DNA of 64,000 nucleotides, from NCBI RefSeq assembly GCF_900114475.1, contig NZ_FOTE01000007.1, positions 1 to 64,000 on the forward strand. The letters are read 5' to 3'. Made by a program: the position numbers and the translations under genes. The notes under the pieces were generated by a model. That model was not told the DNA's origin, did not search any database, and saw only the letters and a program-made list of their open reading frames with translations. This DNA is from Paenibacillus sp. 1_12. GTDB taxonomy: Bacteria > Bacillota > Bacilli > Paenibacillales > NBRC-103111. Each line of letters starts with the position of its first letter. The first letter of the stretch is position 1. Shown here piece by piece: positions 8,534 through 19,218 of the stretch.

Positions 8534-9271
8534 TTGTCTACGAATCAGATGGAACAGTTCAAAATTTTAAAAAATGAGATTACGCGTTTTATGATGGCCT
8601 ACAAATTTGCGCTGGACGCGTTTGATACGAAGCTAGAAATTTTAAAAGAGGAATTTCAATTTTTGCATGATTATAATCCCATTGAACATACAAAATCCCG
8701 GTTGAAATCACCGGAGAGCATCATGAGAAAAATGTATAAAAAGGGCTTTGGAATCTCATTGCCCAGCATCAAAGACAACATTCGTGACATTGCTGGAATG
8801 CGCATAACCTGCTCATTTATTAATGATATATATCGAATAAGCGATATGCTGCAAAGTCAGAGTGATCTTACGCTGCTTGAAGTGAAGGATTATATACGCA
8901 ATCCTAAGCCCAATGGGTATCGCAGCCTGCATTTACTGATTGAAATACCGGTATACATGTCAGACCGGCAGGAGCAGGTGTGTGTCGAGGTTCAAATTAG
9001 GACGATAGCAATGGATTTCTGGGCAAGTCTGGAGCACAAAATTTTTTATAAATATAACCAGGCGGTTCCAACTCGGCTGCTGCAGGAATTAAAGACGGCC
9101 GCGGACTCTGCGACTGCGCTTGATTTGCAGATGGAGCGGCTGCATAAGGAAATTACTGAAATTAAAGAGGATCAGGTTCACGATACCGAAGGGGATATGA
9201 ACCAGATACGTGTGAGCAACCAGCAATTTCAGCTCCCGGAGGCGTTGCTTCGATTAATGGGCGGAAGCTAA
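8534..9271 (+). CDS. ywaC: Small alarmone synthetase, YwaC/RelP type
   Basis: Makes (p)ppGpp-type alarmones from ATP and GTP/GDP. A 245-residue single-domain RelA/SpoT synthetase without an HD hydrolase domain. AYKFALDAFDTK, NPIEHTKSRLKSPESI, IRDIAGMRITCSFI, NPKPNGYRSLHLLIE and EVQIRTIAMDFWASLEHKI line up closely with what I know of B. subtilis YwaC (SAS2/RelP) rather than YjbM (RelQ). It is about 35 residues longer at the C-terminus than YwaC. The start is TTG 8534 behind AAGGAAGGAAGA; the internal ATG at 8549 is a weaker choice. In B. subtilis this gene is induced by cell-envelope stress; no sigma-W/M-type promoter was identified here. Confidence 0.9.
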   Translation: MSTNQMEQFKILKNEITRFMMAYKFALDAFDTKLEILKEEFQFLHDYNPIEHTKSRLKSPESIMRKMYKKGFGISLPSIKDNIRDIAGMRITCSFINDIYRISDMLQSQSDLTLLEVKDYIRNPKPNGYRSLHLLIEIPVYMSDRQEQVCVEVQIRTIAMDFWASLEHKIFYKYNQAVPTRLLQELKTAADSATALDLQMERLHKEITEIKEDQVHDTEGDMNQIRVSNQQFQLPEALLRLMGGS

Positions 9272-9283
9272 AGAAAATGCCGA

Positions 9284-9311
9284 TTGACAAATTATTTTAA
9301 TATGTCATAAT
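9284..9311 (+). promoter_or_regulatory. Candidate sigma-A promoter before pncA
   Basis: TTGACA (9284-9289), a 16-base spacer, and CATAAT (9306-9311), one mismatch from the -10 consensus. It lies just after the ywaC stop and would give a leader of roughly 135 bases before pncA. Confidence 0.5.
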
Positions 9312-9360
9312 GAAAGTGTCAATTAGAAAATGTTAACCAAATGATGTAATCACTTATGAC

Positions 9361-9397
9361 CCGCATATAGCCTCTTAGCTGCTGCGGATTTCTTTTT
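9361..9397 (+). terminator. Terminator-like hairpin in the ywaC-pncA gap (terminator or attenuator)
   Basis: CCGCA (9361-9365) pairs with TGCGG (9383-9387), with an inner AGC/GCT step, followed by ATTTCTTTTT. It may simply end the ywaC transcript. If the promoter at 9284 is used, it sits inside the pncA leader and could act as an attenuator. Confidence 0.5.
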
Positions 9398-9455
9398 AAA
9401 ATCCAATAATGTCATAATGATGTTATTGAGAATCGCTCGTGGAAGGATGATTACG

Positions 9456-9989
9456 ATGAAAGCTCTTATTGTCATTGATTACACGGTTGATTTTGTTGTT
9501 GGGAAACTGCCTTGCGGTGAACCTGGAATCCAGATTGAACAGCGGATTGCTGAGCTTACAGGCACTTTTGTGAATCAACAGGATTTTGTCGTCATGGCTG
9601 TAGATTTGCATGATGAGCTTGATATTTATCATCCGGAGCATCGCTTATTTCCGCCTCATAATATTAGGGGTACGGAAGGAAGGGCATTATATGGTAAACT
9701 GGATGAAGTATTTCAAGCCCATCGCGACCAGATCTATTGGATGGACAAAACTCGTTATAGTGCGTTTACCGGAACCGATTTAGAGCTTCAGCTGCGGGCA
9801 AGAGGCATTAAGGAGCTTCATTTGATTGGGGTCTGCACCGATATTTGTGTATTGCATACGGCTGTCGATGCTTACAACCTTGGCTTTGATATTGTCGTAC
9901 ACCGTGATGCGGTTGCAAGCTTTAATCCGGCAGGACATGAGTGGGCGCTGGGGCATTTTCAACATACGCTTGGAGCAACTATTGTATAA
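9456..9989 (+). CDS. pncA: Nicotinamidase (isochorismatase family)
   Basis: Deamidates nicotinamide to nicotinate in NAD salvage. A 177-residue cysteine hydrolase with the expected triad: Asp8 (MKALIVIDYTVDF), Lys98 (MDKTRYSAF) and Cys131 in GVCTDICVLHTA. Metal ligands are provided by the VDLHDELDIYHPEH segment (Asp50, His52 and a following His). ATG 9456 follows GGAAGGA; the in-frame ATG at 9417 lies in leader sequence. It is the first gene of a tight three-gene cluster, pncA-nadE-pncB, which together converts nicotinamide to NAD. Confidence 0.92.
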   Translation: MKALIVIDYTVDFVVGKLPCGEPGIQIEQRIAELTGTFVNQQDFVVMAVDLHDELDIYHPEHRLFPPHNIRGTEGRALYGKLDEVFQAHRDQIYWMDKTRYSAFTGTDLELQLRARGIKELHLIGVCTDICVLHTAVDAYNLGFDIVVHRDAVASFNPAGHEWALGHFQHTLGATIV

Positions 9990-10007
9990 AATAAGGGGTT
10001 GAAGATA

Positions 10008-10868
10008 ATGACCAAACCAACTGTACAACAACACATTCAAGAAGTGCTGCATGCTCTTCCCGAGATTGATGCTGTTAAGGAAATTCGCCGCAGGGTCGAT
10101 TTCTTGAAAAGCTATTTGTTATCTACCAAAGCAGAGGGTTATGTGCTCGGTATTTCAGGAGGGCAGGATTCGACACTTACTGGTAAGCTGGCGCAAATCG
10201 CAATTGATGAACTGAATCAGGAGCTAACGGACCCATCGGGCATTGCTGCAAACGAATACCGATTCATTACGGTCAGGTTGCCATATGGTGTGCAGCTGGA
10301 TGAAGCTGACGCACAGATGGCTTTATCGTTCATTCAACCTTCAAAAAACATTACAGTGAATATTCAGCCTGCCGTGGATGCCTCAACAGCTCAATTTGAG
10401 CAGGCGACCGGTGAGAAGCTGAGCGATTTTCTTAAAGGGAACATTAAAGCCAGAGAACGGATGAAAGTGCAGTATGATCTTGCTGCTCATTATCGGATGC
10501 TGGTACTGGGAACCGATCATGCAGCTGAGGCGATCAGTGGCTTTTTCACCAAGCATGGTGATGGTGCTTGTGATGCAGCCCCTATTTATGGATTGAATAA
10601 GCGTCAGGGCAAGGAATTACTCAAGCAATTGGGATGTCCTGAGGTTCTCTATTTGAAGAAGCCGACTGCTGATCTTGAGGATTTGAAGCCGGGACTGCCG
10701 GATGAAGTCGCGCTTGGTGTTACCTATGAAGAAATCGACACGTATCTGGAAGGCGGGGTGCTGTCAGATGCCGCCAAGGATATCATTGAAAGACGCTATC
10801 AAAGGACCGAACACAAGCGCAATGCCGCTGTCACCGTGTACGATGATTGGTGGAAGGAGAGGTTGTAA
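10008..10868 (+). CDS. nadE: NH3-dependent NAD synthetase
   Basis: Converts deamido-NAD (nicotinate adenine dinucleotide) plus ammonia and ATP to NAD. 286 residues. The PP-loop SGGQDST is at about 50-56, FITVRLPYG follows, and [44 protein letters not shown] and [17 protein letters not shown] are the usual NadE segments. It ends in [17 protein letters not shown] like the B. subtilis enzyme. No glutaminase domain is present, so ammonia is the nitrogen donor. ATG 10008 follows AAGGGG; an in-frame TTG at 9999 is not needed. Eighteen bases separate it from pncA, and its stop codon directly abuts the pncB ATG. Confidence 0.95.
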   Translation: MTKPTVQQHIQEVLHALPEIDAVKEIRRRVDFLKSYLLSTKAEGYVLGISGGQDSTLTGKLAQIAIDELNQELTDPSGIAANEYRFITVRLPYGVQLDEADAQMALSFIQPSKNITVNIQPAVDASTAQFEQATGEKLSDFLKGNIKARERMKVQYDLAAHYRMLVLGTDHAAEAISGFFTKHGDGACDAAPIYGLNKRQGKELLKQLGCPEVLYLKKPTADLEDLKPGLPDEVALGVTYEEIDTYLEGGVLSDAAKDIIERRYQRTEHKRNAAVTVYDDWWKERL

Positions 10869-12323
10869 ATGACATATGATAATTTGACGCTGCACACGGA
10901 CAAATATCAGATTAATATGATGTATGCGCATTGGAAGAATGGAACGGATACCCACAAAGCTGTATTCGAGGCTTTCTTCCGTAAACTTCCATTTGGTAAT
11001 GGCTATGCTGTATTTGCTGGACTCGAGCGAATCGTTAACTATATTAACCATTTGCATTTTGATGAGGATACTCTCGGTTATTTACAGGAGCAAGAGGAAG
11101 AATACGAACCAGCCTTCCTGGAAAAGCTGCGTGGATTCCGTTTCACTGGCAATATTAGCGCAGTTCCTGAAGGGACGATTGTATTCGCCAATGAACCCTT
11201 GATCCGTGTGGAAGGGAACATTTTTGAAGCACAGCTCGTAGAGACTGCGATATTAAATTTCATGAACTTCCAGACCTTGATTGCAACCAAAGCTTCGCGT
11301 ATTCGTCAGGTCGCTCCCGATGATATATTAATGGAATTTGGGACTCGCAGGGCTCAGGAAGCCGATGCTGCCATATGGGGAGCGCGGGCTGCTTACATTG
11401 CCGGGTTTGATGCGACATCGAATATGCGAGCAGGTATGCTGTTCGGAATACCTTCGAAGGGTACGCATGCTCACGCATGGGTGCAGGAACATGAGACAGA
11501 GGAAGAAGCTTTTCGCCAATACGCCGCTGCGCTGCCGAATCAGGTTACTTTGTTAGTGGATACGTACGATACATTGAGATATGGGGTACCGAATGCAATC
11601 AAGGTTGCCAAATCCATGGAGCAGCAAGGAAAAAGGATGACTGCGATTCGCCTGGACAGCGGTGATCTCGCTTATCTTTCGAAATCGGCAAGAGCGATGT
11701 TCGATGAAGCAGGTTTGCCATACGTGAAAATAGTGGCTTCGAATGATCTTGATGAGAACATTATTTTCAATCTAAAGGCGCAGGGAGCCCGGATCGATAG
11801 CTGGGGGGTAGGCACACAGCTGATTACTGCTGCTGATCAGCCTTCTCTGGGAGGTGTGTATAAGCTTGTTGCGCGTGAAAAAGCAGGAGCTTATGTGCCT
11901 GTAATCAAAATTTCGGGAAATCCTGAAAAGGTATCGACTCCGGGTATTAAGGAAGTTTATCGACTTCTAAGCAAGGAAACGGGCAAAGCAGAAGCCGATT
12001 GTGTGACCCTTATGGGGGAAACGGAAATATTGGAAGGCCAAAGGCTTAAGCTATATGACAAGCTGCATCCTTATTTATTCAAATACGTCGACAATTATGA
12101 AGCTGTTTCACTGCTCAAACCGATTTTCCAAACAGGCAAACAAGTATATGAACTTCCGAAATTGGATCAAATTCGCGAATACCATCGAGCGCAGCTGACA
12201 CAGTTCTGGCCGGAATATTTGCGTAAGCTGAATCCAGAGGTTTATCTGGTTGATCTGAGCGCCAAGGCTTGGAAGCAGAAGATGGATCTTATCCACGACT
12301 ATACGAGTGCTAAAGCGGAATAA
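10869..12323 (+). CDS. pncB: Nicotinate phosphoribosyltransferase
   Basis: Joins nicotinate and PRPP to make nicotinate mononucleotide, the step between PncA and NadD/NadE. 484 residues in the long Gram-positive form. LHTDKYQINMMYAHW at the start, FEAFFRKLPFGNGYAVFAGLE, then EFGTRRAQEADAAIWGARAAYIAGFDATSNM around the active-site His-poor phosphate loop, GTHAHAWVQ with the catalytic His, and IRLDSGDLAYLS are all family signatures. GGAGAGG precedes the ATG, which starts immediately after the nadE stop. nadD is not in the window. A terminator follows. Confidence 0.95.
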   Translation: MTYDNLTLHTDKYQINMMYAHWKNGTDTHKAVFEAFFRKLPFGNGYAVFAGLERIVNYINHLHFDEDTLGYLQEQEEEYEPAFLEKLRGFRFTGNISAVPEGTIVFANEPLIRVEGNIFEAQLVETAILNFMNFQTLIATKASRIRQVAPDDILMEFGTRRAQEADAAIWGARAAYIAGFDATSNMRAGMLFGIPSKGTHAHAWVQEHETEEEAFRQYAAALPNQVTLLVDTYDTLRYGVPNAIKVAKSMEQQGKRMTAIRLDSGDLAYLSKSARAMFDEAGLPYVKIVASNDLDENIIFNLKAQGARIDSWGVGTQLITAADQPSLGGVYKLVAREKAGAYVPVIKISGNPEKVSTPGIKEVYRLLSKETGKAEADCVTLMGETEILEGQRLKLYDKLHPYLFKYVDNYEAVSLLKPIFQTGKQVYELPKLDQIREYHRAQLTQFWPEYLRKLNPEVYLVDLSAKAWKQKMDLIHDYTSAKAE

Positions 12324-12383
12324 GGCTTAAACTTTTCTTATAGGTCTATCGATCCAAGACGGATAATCACACAACTTTCAGCT

Positions 12384-12416
12384 TAAAAAGGGGCCTCTAA
12401 GGGCTCCTTTTTATTG
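12384..12416 (+). terminator. Rho-independent terminator of pncA-nadE-pncB
   Basis: AAAAAGGGGCC and GGGCTCCTTTTT arms around TCTAA with a T-rich 3' side, about 60 bases after pncB. Confidence 0.8.
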
Positions 12417-12603
12417 TGTCATTTCATACATTTCAGGACTTGTGAAGTTTGAAACTATGCTTAAATATGTGTAAAATATATAGTATTAGTGCGTTTATTC
12501 CCTCACATATTGATCTGAATACAGAGGTAGTTTCATATCGAACTGAGCTGACCAGCAATTGTATTCACCCGATTTTAAATTTATGATAGAAAGGACCTTT
12601 ACA

Positions 12604-15600
12604 ATGCCGGAGCAGGAATGGAATGGAGAATCAGTCAAGGATGTATTGGATACTGGAGAGCTTCTTAATGCGTTAATGGCACTGAAAAAAGGTAACTTTT
12701 CTTATCGATTGCCTTATGATCATACGGGCGTTGCAGGCAAGATTGCAGACACATTTAACGATATCATGGATATGCAGGAGAACCTTGTCACCGAGGTTCA
12801 AAATGTAGCTAAGGTTGTAGGTAAAGAAGGGCAGCTTTCGCGAAGATTCTCGCACAAAAATACGGGCGGTTCCTGGGACACAGTAGTCGAGTCGCTTAAC
12901 GGTCTTGTTATTGATCTGATACAACCAACCAGTGAGATGGTGCGAGTTATTAACGCGGTTGCACAGGGAGACCTGTCGCAAAAGGTGGAGCTGGAGTTTG
13001 AAGGCCGCGCCCTTACAGGGGAATTTCAAAGGACGGCTACTAACATTAATATGATGGTAAACCAGCTCAGTACGTTTGCCTCTGAGGTCACAAGGGTAGC
13101 GCGCGAGGTAGGTACGGATGGTAAGCTGGGTGGGCAAGCGGATGTGAAGGGTGTGTCTGGTACTTGGAAGGATCTTACCTATGGCGTTAATAATATGGCT
13201 AGCAATTTAACGGATCAGGTGCGTAATATAGCTGCAGTAACCACTGCGGTAGCCAACGGTGACTTGTCCAAGCAAATTACGGTTAATGCCAAAGGCGAGA
13301 TCATGGAACTCAAAAACACGATCAATACGATGGTGGATCAACTATCGACTTTTTCTTCCGAGGTTACACGGGTTGCCCGTGAGGTAGGTACGGAAGGAAA
13401 GCTGGGTGGACAAGCCGATGTTAAGGGTGTATCCGGTACATGGAGAGATTTAACTGAAAGCGTTAACTACATGGCCTCCAACTTAACCAATCAGGTTCGT
13501 AATATTGCAGTCGTCACGACAGCAGTTGCCAATGGAGATTTATCCAAGAAAATAACAGCAGATGTACAGGGTGAAATCCTTGAGCTGAAAAATACAATCA
13601 ATACCATGGTGGACCAATTGTCTACGTTTGCTTCCGAGGTTACACGGATGGCGCGTGAGGTAGGAACGGAAGGCATATTGGGTGGTCAAGCGGAAGTAAG
13701 CGGCGTTGATGGTACTTGGAGGGATTTGACAGAAAGCGTTAACTACATGGCGAGTAATCTGACGAATCAGGTTCGTAATATTGCGGAAGTCACCACAGCG
13801 GTGGCCAAAGGCGATCTGTCAAAAACCATTACGGTTGATGCCAAGGGTGAAATATTGCAGCTGAAAAGCACGATTAATATCATGGTGGATCAGCTCAGTA
13901 ATTTTGCTTCTGAGGTTACACGGGTAGCGCGCGAAGTTTCTACGGAAGGAAAGCTGGGTGGACAAGCCGATGTTAAGGATGTATCGGGCACATGGAAGGA
14001 TTTAACGGATAACGTTAACTACATGGCGGGTACGTTGACTGATCAGGTGCGGAACATCGCAGAAGTCACGACGGCGGTAGCCAAGGGAGATCTATCGAAG
14101 CAAATTACAGTTAATGCGCGCGGCGAGATTTTGGAGCTGAAAAACACGATCAATACGATGGTAGAGCAGCTCTCCACATTTGCCTCTGAGGTTACTCGGG
14201 TAGCACGTGAGGTTTCAACGGAAGGTAAGCTGGGCGGACAAGCGGACGTTAAAGATGTATCGGGTACATGGAAGGATTTAACGGATAACGTTAACTTTAT
14301 GGCTGGAACGCTGACCGATCAGGTACGTAATATTGCGGAAGTGACAACGGCAGTTGCGAAGGGTGACCTATCCAAGCAGATTACGGTTAATGCGCGCGGT
14401 GAGATTTTGGAATTGAAAAATACGATCAATACGATGGTAGAGCAGCTCTCCACATTTGCTTCTGAGGTTACGCGTGTGGCTCGTGAAGTAGGTACACTCG
14501 GTATGCTGGGCGGACAAGCTCAGGTAACAGGGGTTGCCGGAACCTGGCGTGATTTGACAGAGAGCGTTAACTATATGGCTTCGAATTTGACGAATCAGGT
14601 GCGGAATATCGCTGTCGTAACAACAGCTGTTGCTAACGGCGATCTGTCGAAGAAAATTACCGCAGACGTACAAGGGGAAATACTCGAGTTGAAAAACACG
14701 ATCAATACGATGGTGGACCAGCTCTCGACATTTGCCTCCGAGGTTACACGTGTTGCCCGCGAGGTGGGTACGGAAGGGAAGCTCGGCAGTCAGGCGCAGG
14801 TTAAGGGCGTAGGTGGAACTTGGAAAGACTTAACGGACACCGTTAACTACATGGCGAGCAACCTGACCATTCAGATGCGTAATATTGCAGGCGTTACGAC
14901 AGCAGTTGCGAATGGTGATTTATCGAAAAAAATTACCGTAGATGTAAAAGGTGAATTGCTGGAGCTGAAAAATACGATCAATACGATGGTGGATCAGCTG
15001 AATTCATTTGCCTCTGAGGTTACACGGGTGGCACGTGAGGTGGGTACGGACGGCAAGCTTGGCGGTCAATCACAGGTGCGCGGTGTAGGTGGGATATGGA
15101 AGGATTTGACAGACAACGTTAATATTATGGCGACGAACTTAACGGATCAGGTTCGAGGCATCGCGAAGGTCGTAACAGCCGTTGCGAATGGCAACATGAA
15201 GCAGAAGCTGACAGTCGAAGCCAAGGGCGAGATCGCAGAATTGACGGATACGATTAATAATATGATTGATACGCTTGCTACGTTCGCCGATCAGGTTACG
15301 ACAGTAGCCCGCGAGGTGGGTGCGGAAGGTAAACTGGGCGGACAAGCCAATGTTCCAGGCGCAGCCGGAACGTGGCGTGATTTAACGGATAACGTTAACT
15401 ACATGGCGAGTACACTGACTACACAGGTTCGAGCCATTACCAATGTAGCTACAGCCGTTACCAAGGGAGATCTTTCCCGTACCATTGATGTCGCTACAGC
15501 CGGTGAACTAGCTACTCTAAAAGATAACATGAATGAAATGATTCGCAACTTGAAGGAAACGACCCGTATTAACACAGAGCAGGACTGGCTAAAGACGAAC

Positions 15601-18369
15601 CTTGCGAAGTTTTCCCGGTTGCTGCAAGGTCAGCGTGACTTGTTTGCCGTATGTCGGATGATCTTAAGTGAGTTGGCCCCATTGGTATCCATGCAGCATG
15701 GCGTCTTTTATATTAACGAGCCTGCGAGCGGTGTTCCTGTATTAAAGCTGTTTGCGAGCTACGCCTATCACCAGCGCAAACATTTATCGAATGAATTTCG
15801 TGCTGGCGAGGGGCTTGTCGGACAATGCCTGATCGAGAATCAACGAATCCTGCTGACCAATGTGCCATCCGATTATGTGATGATTTCTTCGGGCTTGGGA
15901 GAAGCTACGCCGCTTAATATCGTGCTACTGCCGATTATTTTCGAGGAACAGGTGCTTGCTGTTCTCGAATTGGCTTCATTCCGTTCCTTCAGTGAAATCG
16001 ATCTGGCGTTCCTTGATCAGTTGACAGAATCCATAGGAATCGTGATTAATACGATGCAGGCGAACCAACGGACGGAGGAGCTGCTGATGCAGTCGCAATC
16101 TCTGACCGAAGAGCTTCAGAAGCAGCAAAATGAGCTGCAAACGACGAACGAAGAGCTGGAGGATAAAGCCAAGCTGCTCGTTATTCAAAAGGCAGAAGTG
16201 GAGAGCAAAAACAATGAGGTTGAGGTAGCCAAACGCTTCCTAGAGGAAAAGGCTGAGCAGTTGGTGCTGACCTCCAAATACAAATCAGAATTTTTGGCCA
16301 ACATGTCGCATGAGCTAAGGACTCCGCTTAATTCGCTGCTGCTGTTAGCCGAACAGCTTGTAGATAATCCGGATGAGAACCTGACCGATATTCAAGTGAA
16401 ATTCGCCAAAACGATTCAGGATTCCGGATTTGATCTGCTTAATCTGATTAATGATATATTGGACTTGTCCAAGATCGAGTCTGGTACGGTTACACCTGAA
16501 TTTAACGAAACGGCCATTAAAGAAATTACGGAAGGATTAGACCGTACGTTCCGCCACATGATCGATAACAAAAAGCTGGATTATTTGATCAAGATCGAGC
16601 CCAATGTACCTAAAACGATCATGACCGACTCCAAACGGCTTCAGCAAATTTTAAAAAATCTATTGTCCAATGCATTCAAATTCACAGAACAAGGACAAGT
16701 TATGCTGCTGATCCGCAGAGCGTTGAATGACTGGAGTCCTGATCATGATTTGTTGAATCGTGCCAAGGTTGTGCTGTGCTTCTCAGTAAGCGATACGGGC
16801 ATCGGAATTCCTAAGGAAAAGCAGCAAATTATTTTTGAAGCGTTCCAGCAGGCGGATGGCAGTACAAATCGGGAATATGGGGGTACCGGCTTAGGGTTGG
16901 CTATTTCACGGGAAATTGCTACGATGCTGGGTGGTGAGCTGACCTTGTTCAGTATTGCAGGCAAGGGTAGTACCTTTAATCTTTATCTGCCGTTGGACAT
17001 CGATGTAATGGAGCCCGAAATCAAAACAAAATATATACCGGAAGTCATAGATGTGACCCCGCCCAAACGGAACCTCAGCTACCAGAACAACATAGAGGAA
17101 GTTATGATTGATGATCGGGATGATATCCAGCCTGGAGATCGTGTATTTGTCATCATTGAGGATGACCAGAAGTTCAATGAAATCTTGCTGGATGTGCTTC
17201 ACAAAAAAGGAATTAAAGCCATCATCACCAACAAAGGCTCAAATGTGCTTGAGCTTGTTAACAAGTATAAACCAGTCGCCATTACTCTTGATTTACATCT
17301 TAAGGATACAGACGGCTGGTTGGTCATCGAGCATCTCAAGAACGATATGAGTGTCCGAGACATTCCGGTCTGCGTGATTTCGGTTGAGGAGGATGTCATT
17401 CAACTGATGCAAAAAGGTGTGTTTGATTACATCTGTAAGCCGGTTTCGAGAGAAGATCTGGACAATGCCTTGGATAAGCTGAGCGAATTTGCTGACAAAA
17501 CAGTTCGTCAGCTGTTAATCGTGGTTCGTGATGAGCAGAGGCGTAAAGAATTTGTAAATATGATTGATAACAAGGATGTCAAGATTACGGCAGTTGACAC
17601 GTCCCGCAAGGCGCTCAATCAATTTAAAACAAAAAGCTTTGATTGTGTGCTTGTAGACAATGATTTGACGGATATGAAATTCGTTCAGTTGGTTCGTGAA
17701 ATGCAAAAGAGCTCCAAAAACAAATATTTGCCAATCGTTATCAACGCAAGTAGAAAACAGACGCCGGAAGAAACAAGTGACTTGGAAGATTTGATAAAAA
17801 CGGCCGTTGTGAAAGAAATCAAGTCACCGATCCAAATATTGGATGAGACCAGTCTATTTCTGCATCGCAAGTCGGAAAACCTTCCAGAAGGGCCGCGGGA
17901 AACACTCGTGAAGCATTTACAGTCGGACGCGATGATCGAATACAAAAAAGTACTTGTTGTCGATGATGACATCCGCAATATTTTCGCCTTGACCACGATA
18001 TTGGAGCGTCACAGTATGAAGGTATATGCGGCCGAAAATGGTAATGATGCCATTGATATTTTGGAGCAAAATCCTGATATTCAGATCGTGCTGATGGATA
18101 TTATGATGCCTGTTATGGATGGTTATGAAACCACACGGGCCATTCGTGAAAAACCTGCATTCAAGGATCTGCCTATTATTGCTCTCACGGCTAAGGCCAT
18201 GAAAGGTGATCGGGAGCAATGCCTGGAAGCAGGAGCCTCCGACTATATTACGAAACCTGTCAACAGTGCCCATCTGCTGACGATGATACGCAATTGGTTA
18301 ACCGGGGATGACAGCCCGGAAAAAAATTCAAGCTCTCAGCCTCAAGGTTATCATAAAATTTTCACATAA
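12604..18369 (+). CDS. Giant soluble hybrid histidine kinase: HAMP array, GAF, HisKA-HATPase, three REC domains
   Basis: About 1,921 residues from ATG 12604 (AAAGGA upstream; TTG 12559 and ATG 12583 are in-frame alternatives). Order: HAMP-like array about residues 25-990 with a 92-residue period; GAF about 1005-1150; coiled coil about 1150-1225; HisKA with His1236 in [13 protein letters not shown]; HATPase with DTGIGIP and [12 protein letters not shown]1 about 1512-1626 ([11 protein letters not shown]); REC2 about 1635-1750, lacking the acidic pair at its start; REC3 about 1780-1900, canonical, with Asp1832 in [12 protein letters not shown] and a KP pair. No membrane segment is seen, so it should be cytoplasmic. 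The architecture recalls fungal group III (Nik1/Os-1) kinases, which sense osmotic and cell-wall stress through poly-HAMP. The signal here is unknown. No HPt or output regulator gene lies beside it. Confidence 0.92.
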   Translation: MPEQEWNGESVKDVLDTGELLNALMALKKGNFSYRLPYDHTGVAGKIADTFNDIMDMQENLVTEVQNVAKVVGKEGQLSRRFSHKNTGGSWDTVVESLNGLVIDLIQPTSEMVRVINAVAQGDLSQKVELEFEGRALTGEFQRTATNINMMVNQLSTFASEVTRVAREVGTDGKLGGQADVKGVSGTWKDLTYGVNNMASNLTDQVRNIAAVTTAVANGDLSKQITVNAKGEIMELKNTINTMVDQLSTFSSEVTRVAREVGTEGKLGGQADVKGVSGTWRDLTESVNYMASNLTNQVRNIAVVTTAVANGDLSKKITADVQGEILELKNTINTMVDQLSTFASEVTRMAREVGTEGILGGQAEVSGVDGTWRDLTESVNYMASNLTNQVRNIAEVTTAVAKGDLSKTITVDAKGEILQLKSTINIMVDQLSNFASEVTRVAREVSTEGKLGGQADVKDVSGTWKDLTDNVNYMAGTLTDQVRNIAEVTTAVAKGDLSKQITVNARGEILELKNTINTMVEQLSTFASEVTRVAREVSTEGKLGGQADVKDVSGTWKDLTDNVNFMAGTLTDQVRNIAEVTTAVAKGDLSKQITVNARGEILELKNTINTMVEQLSTFASEVTRVAREVGTLGMLGGQAQVTGVAGTWRDLTESVNYMASNLTNQVRNIAVVTTAVANGDLSKKITADVQGEILELKNTINTMVDQLSTFASEVTRVAREVGTEGKLGSQAQVKGVGGTWKDLTDTVNYMASNLTIQMRNIAGVTTAVANGDLSKKITVDVKGELLELKNTINTMVDQLNSFASEVTRVAREVGTDGKLGGQSQVRGVGGIWKDLTDNVNIMATNLTDQVRGIAKVVTAVANGNMKQKLTVEAKGEIAELTDTINNMIDTLATFADQVTTVAREVGAEGKLGGQANVPGAAGTWRDLTDNVNYMASTLTTQVRAITNVATAVTKGDLSRTIDVATAGELATLKDNMNEMIRNLKETTRINTEQDWLKTNLAKFSRLLQGQRDLFAVCRMILSELAPLVSMQHGVFYINEPASGVPVLKLFASYAYHQRKHLSNEFRAGEGLVGQCLIENQRILLTNVPSDYVMISSGLGEATPLNIVLLPIIFEEQVLAVLELASFRSFSEIDLAFLDQLTESIGIVINTMQANQRTEELLMQSQSLTEELQKQQNELQTTNEELEDKAKLLVIQKAEVESKNNEVEVAKRFLEEKAEQLVLTSKYKSEFLANMSHELRTPLNSLLLLAEQLVDNPDENLTDIQVKFAKTIQDSGFDLLNLINDILDLSKIESGTVTPEFNETAIKEITEGLDRTFRHMIDNKKLDYLIKIEPNVPKTIMTDSKRLQQILKNLLSNAFKFTEQGQVMLLIRRALNDWSPDHDLLNRAKVVLCFSVSDTGIGIPKEKQQIIFEAFQQADGSTNREYGGTGLGLAISREIATMLGGELTLFSIAGKGSTFNLYLPLDIDVMEPEIKTKYIPEVIDVTPPKRNLSYQNNIEEVMIDDRDDIQPGDRVFVIIEDDQKFNEILLDVLHKKGIKAIITNKGSNVLELVNKYKPVAITLDLHLKDTDGWLVIEHLKNDMSVRDIPVCVISVEEDVIQLMQKGVFDYICKPVSREDLDNALDKLSEFADKTVRQLLIVVRDEQRRKEFVNMIDNKDVKITAVDTSRKALNQFKTKSFDCVLVDNDLTDMKFVQLVREMQKSSKNKYLPIVINASRKQTPEETSDLEDLIKTAVVKEIKSPIQILDETSLFLHRKSENLPEGPRETLVKHLQSDAMIEYKKVLVVDDDIRNIFALTTILERHSMKVYAAENGNDAIDILEQNPDIQIVLMDIMMPVMDGYETTRAIREKPAFKDLPIIALTAKAMKGDREQCLEAGASDYITKPVNSAHLLTMIRNWLTGDDSPEKNSSSQPQGYHKIFT
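12967..15465 (+). repeat. Tandem 276-bp coding repeats (poly-HAMP array)
   Basis: The GDLS-type motif recurs at 12967, 13258, 13534, 13810, 14086, 14362, 14638, 14914, 15190 and 15466. After the first unit (15 bp longer) the spacing is exactly 276 bp (92 codons). Units starting at 14086 and 14362 are nearly identical in DNA as well as protein, which suggests recent duplication or gene conversion. The outermost units are the most diverged. Confidence 0.95.
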
Positions 18370-18407
18370 GCTCATAACTGAAATGCTGAATCAGTCTTCA
18401 AGAACAG

Positions 18408-18448
18408 GAACAAGTACCCCCGGACGGCTGCTCCAGGGGTACTTGTTC
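18408..18448 (+). terminator. Strong hairpin between kinase gene and pxpB
   Basis: GAACAAGTACCCC (18408-18420) is perfectly complementary to GGGGTACTTGTTC (18436-18448), a 13-bp stem. No T-run follows, so termination is uncertain; it may act as an RNA processing or protection element. Confidence 0.55.
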
Positions 18449-18489
18449 GCTTATACAACCGAATACATTCTACAGGGGGCCTGCATCTC

Positions 18490-19218
18490 ATGTTGTTTTC
18501 AAACCCAGGTCCAACCTATACACCGCTTGGTGATCAGGTTCTTCTGCTGCAATTCAAGCAGGAGGTGTCAATGGAGCTGAATCTTCATATTCATCAGTAT
18601 ATACAAGTTATTGTGGCAGCAAGGATAAAAGGAATACAACAGGTTGCTGCATCTTTTTGCAGTATTTCGATCCATTATGATCCTGTCCTTATTCGTTATC
18701 AGCAATTGGTGCAAGAGCTACAACAAATCGATATGACGGAACACGCTTCAGTGAGACACAAGGGTAAAACCATACATGTCCCCGTTGTGTATGGTGGAGG
18801 CTGCGGGCCGGATTTGGATTATGTAGCTGATAGAGCAGGACTGAGTCCGGAAGAGGTCGTTCGCATCCATTCCGCGGGCACATATTTAATTTACATGCTC
18901 GGATTCATTGCGAGCTTTCCCTATTGCGGTGATATCGATAGCAGGCTGATGCTGCCGCGGCGTACTAATCCTCGATTGAAGGTGGAAAAAGGCTCGATTG
19001 CTATTGTGAACCGACAAACCAGTATTTATCCTGTCTCTTCACCGGGCGGTTGGCATATTATTGGAAGGACGCCTCTGGATACGTTTAATCCTTACTTGGA
19101 TCCACCCAGTTTATTGAGAGCAGGGGATTATGTAAAGTTTGTAGCCATTACGGATTCCGAAGCGGAATGCTGGAATGAATACACAGGAAAAGAGTGGATT
19201 GAACAATGGCAGATATAG
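18490..19218 (+). CDS. pxpB: 5-oxoprolinase subunit PxpB (KipI homologue)
   Basis: One of three subunits (PxpABC) that hydrolyse 5-oxoproline to glutamate with ATP. The B. subtilis homologue KipI also inhibits autophosphorylation of the sporulation kinase KinA. 242 residues: GDQVLLLQF early, then VPVVYGGGCGPDLDYVADRAGLSPEEVVRIHSAGTYLIYMLGFIASFPY, LMLPRRTNPRLKVEKGSIAIVNRQTSIYPVSSPGGWHIIGRTPL, all family hallmarks. A GGGGGCC-like site precedes the ATG at 18490. It overlaps pxpC by 13 bases. No pxpA (LamB/YcsF) gene is in the window. It lies immediately after the giant kinase gene on the same strand. Confidence 0.9.
   Translation: MLFSNPGPTYTPLGDQVLLLQFKQEVSMELNLHIHQYIQVIVAARIKGIQQVAASFCSISIHYDPVLIRYQQLVQELQQIDMTEHASVRHKGKTIHVPVVYGGGCGPDLDYVADRAGLSPEEVVRIHSAGTYLIYMLGFIASFPYCGDIDSRLMLPRRTNPRLKVEKGSIAIVNRQTSIYPVSSPGGWHIIGRTPLDTFNPYLDPPSLLRAGDYVKFVAITDSEAECWNEYTGKEWIEQWQI

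Noticed and set aside
12967-15465. Regular repeat array that could be mistaken for a CRISPR or satellite
   Set aside because: The 276-bp period is continuous coding sequence for HAMP units, with no spacers and no cas genes nearby.
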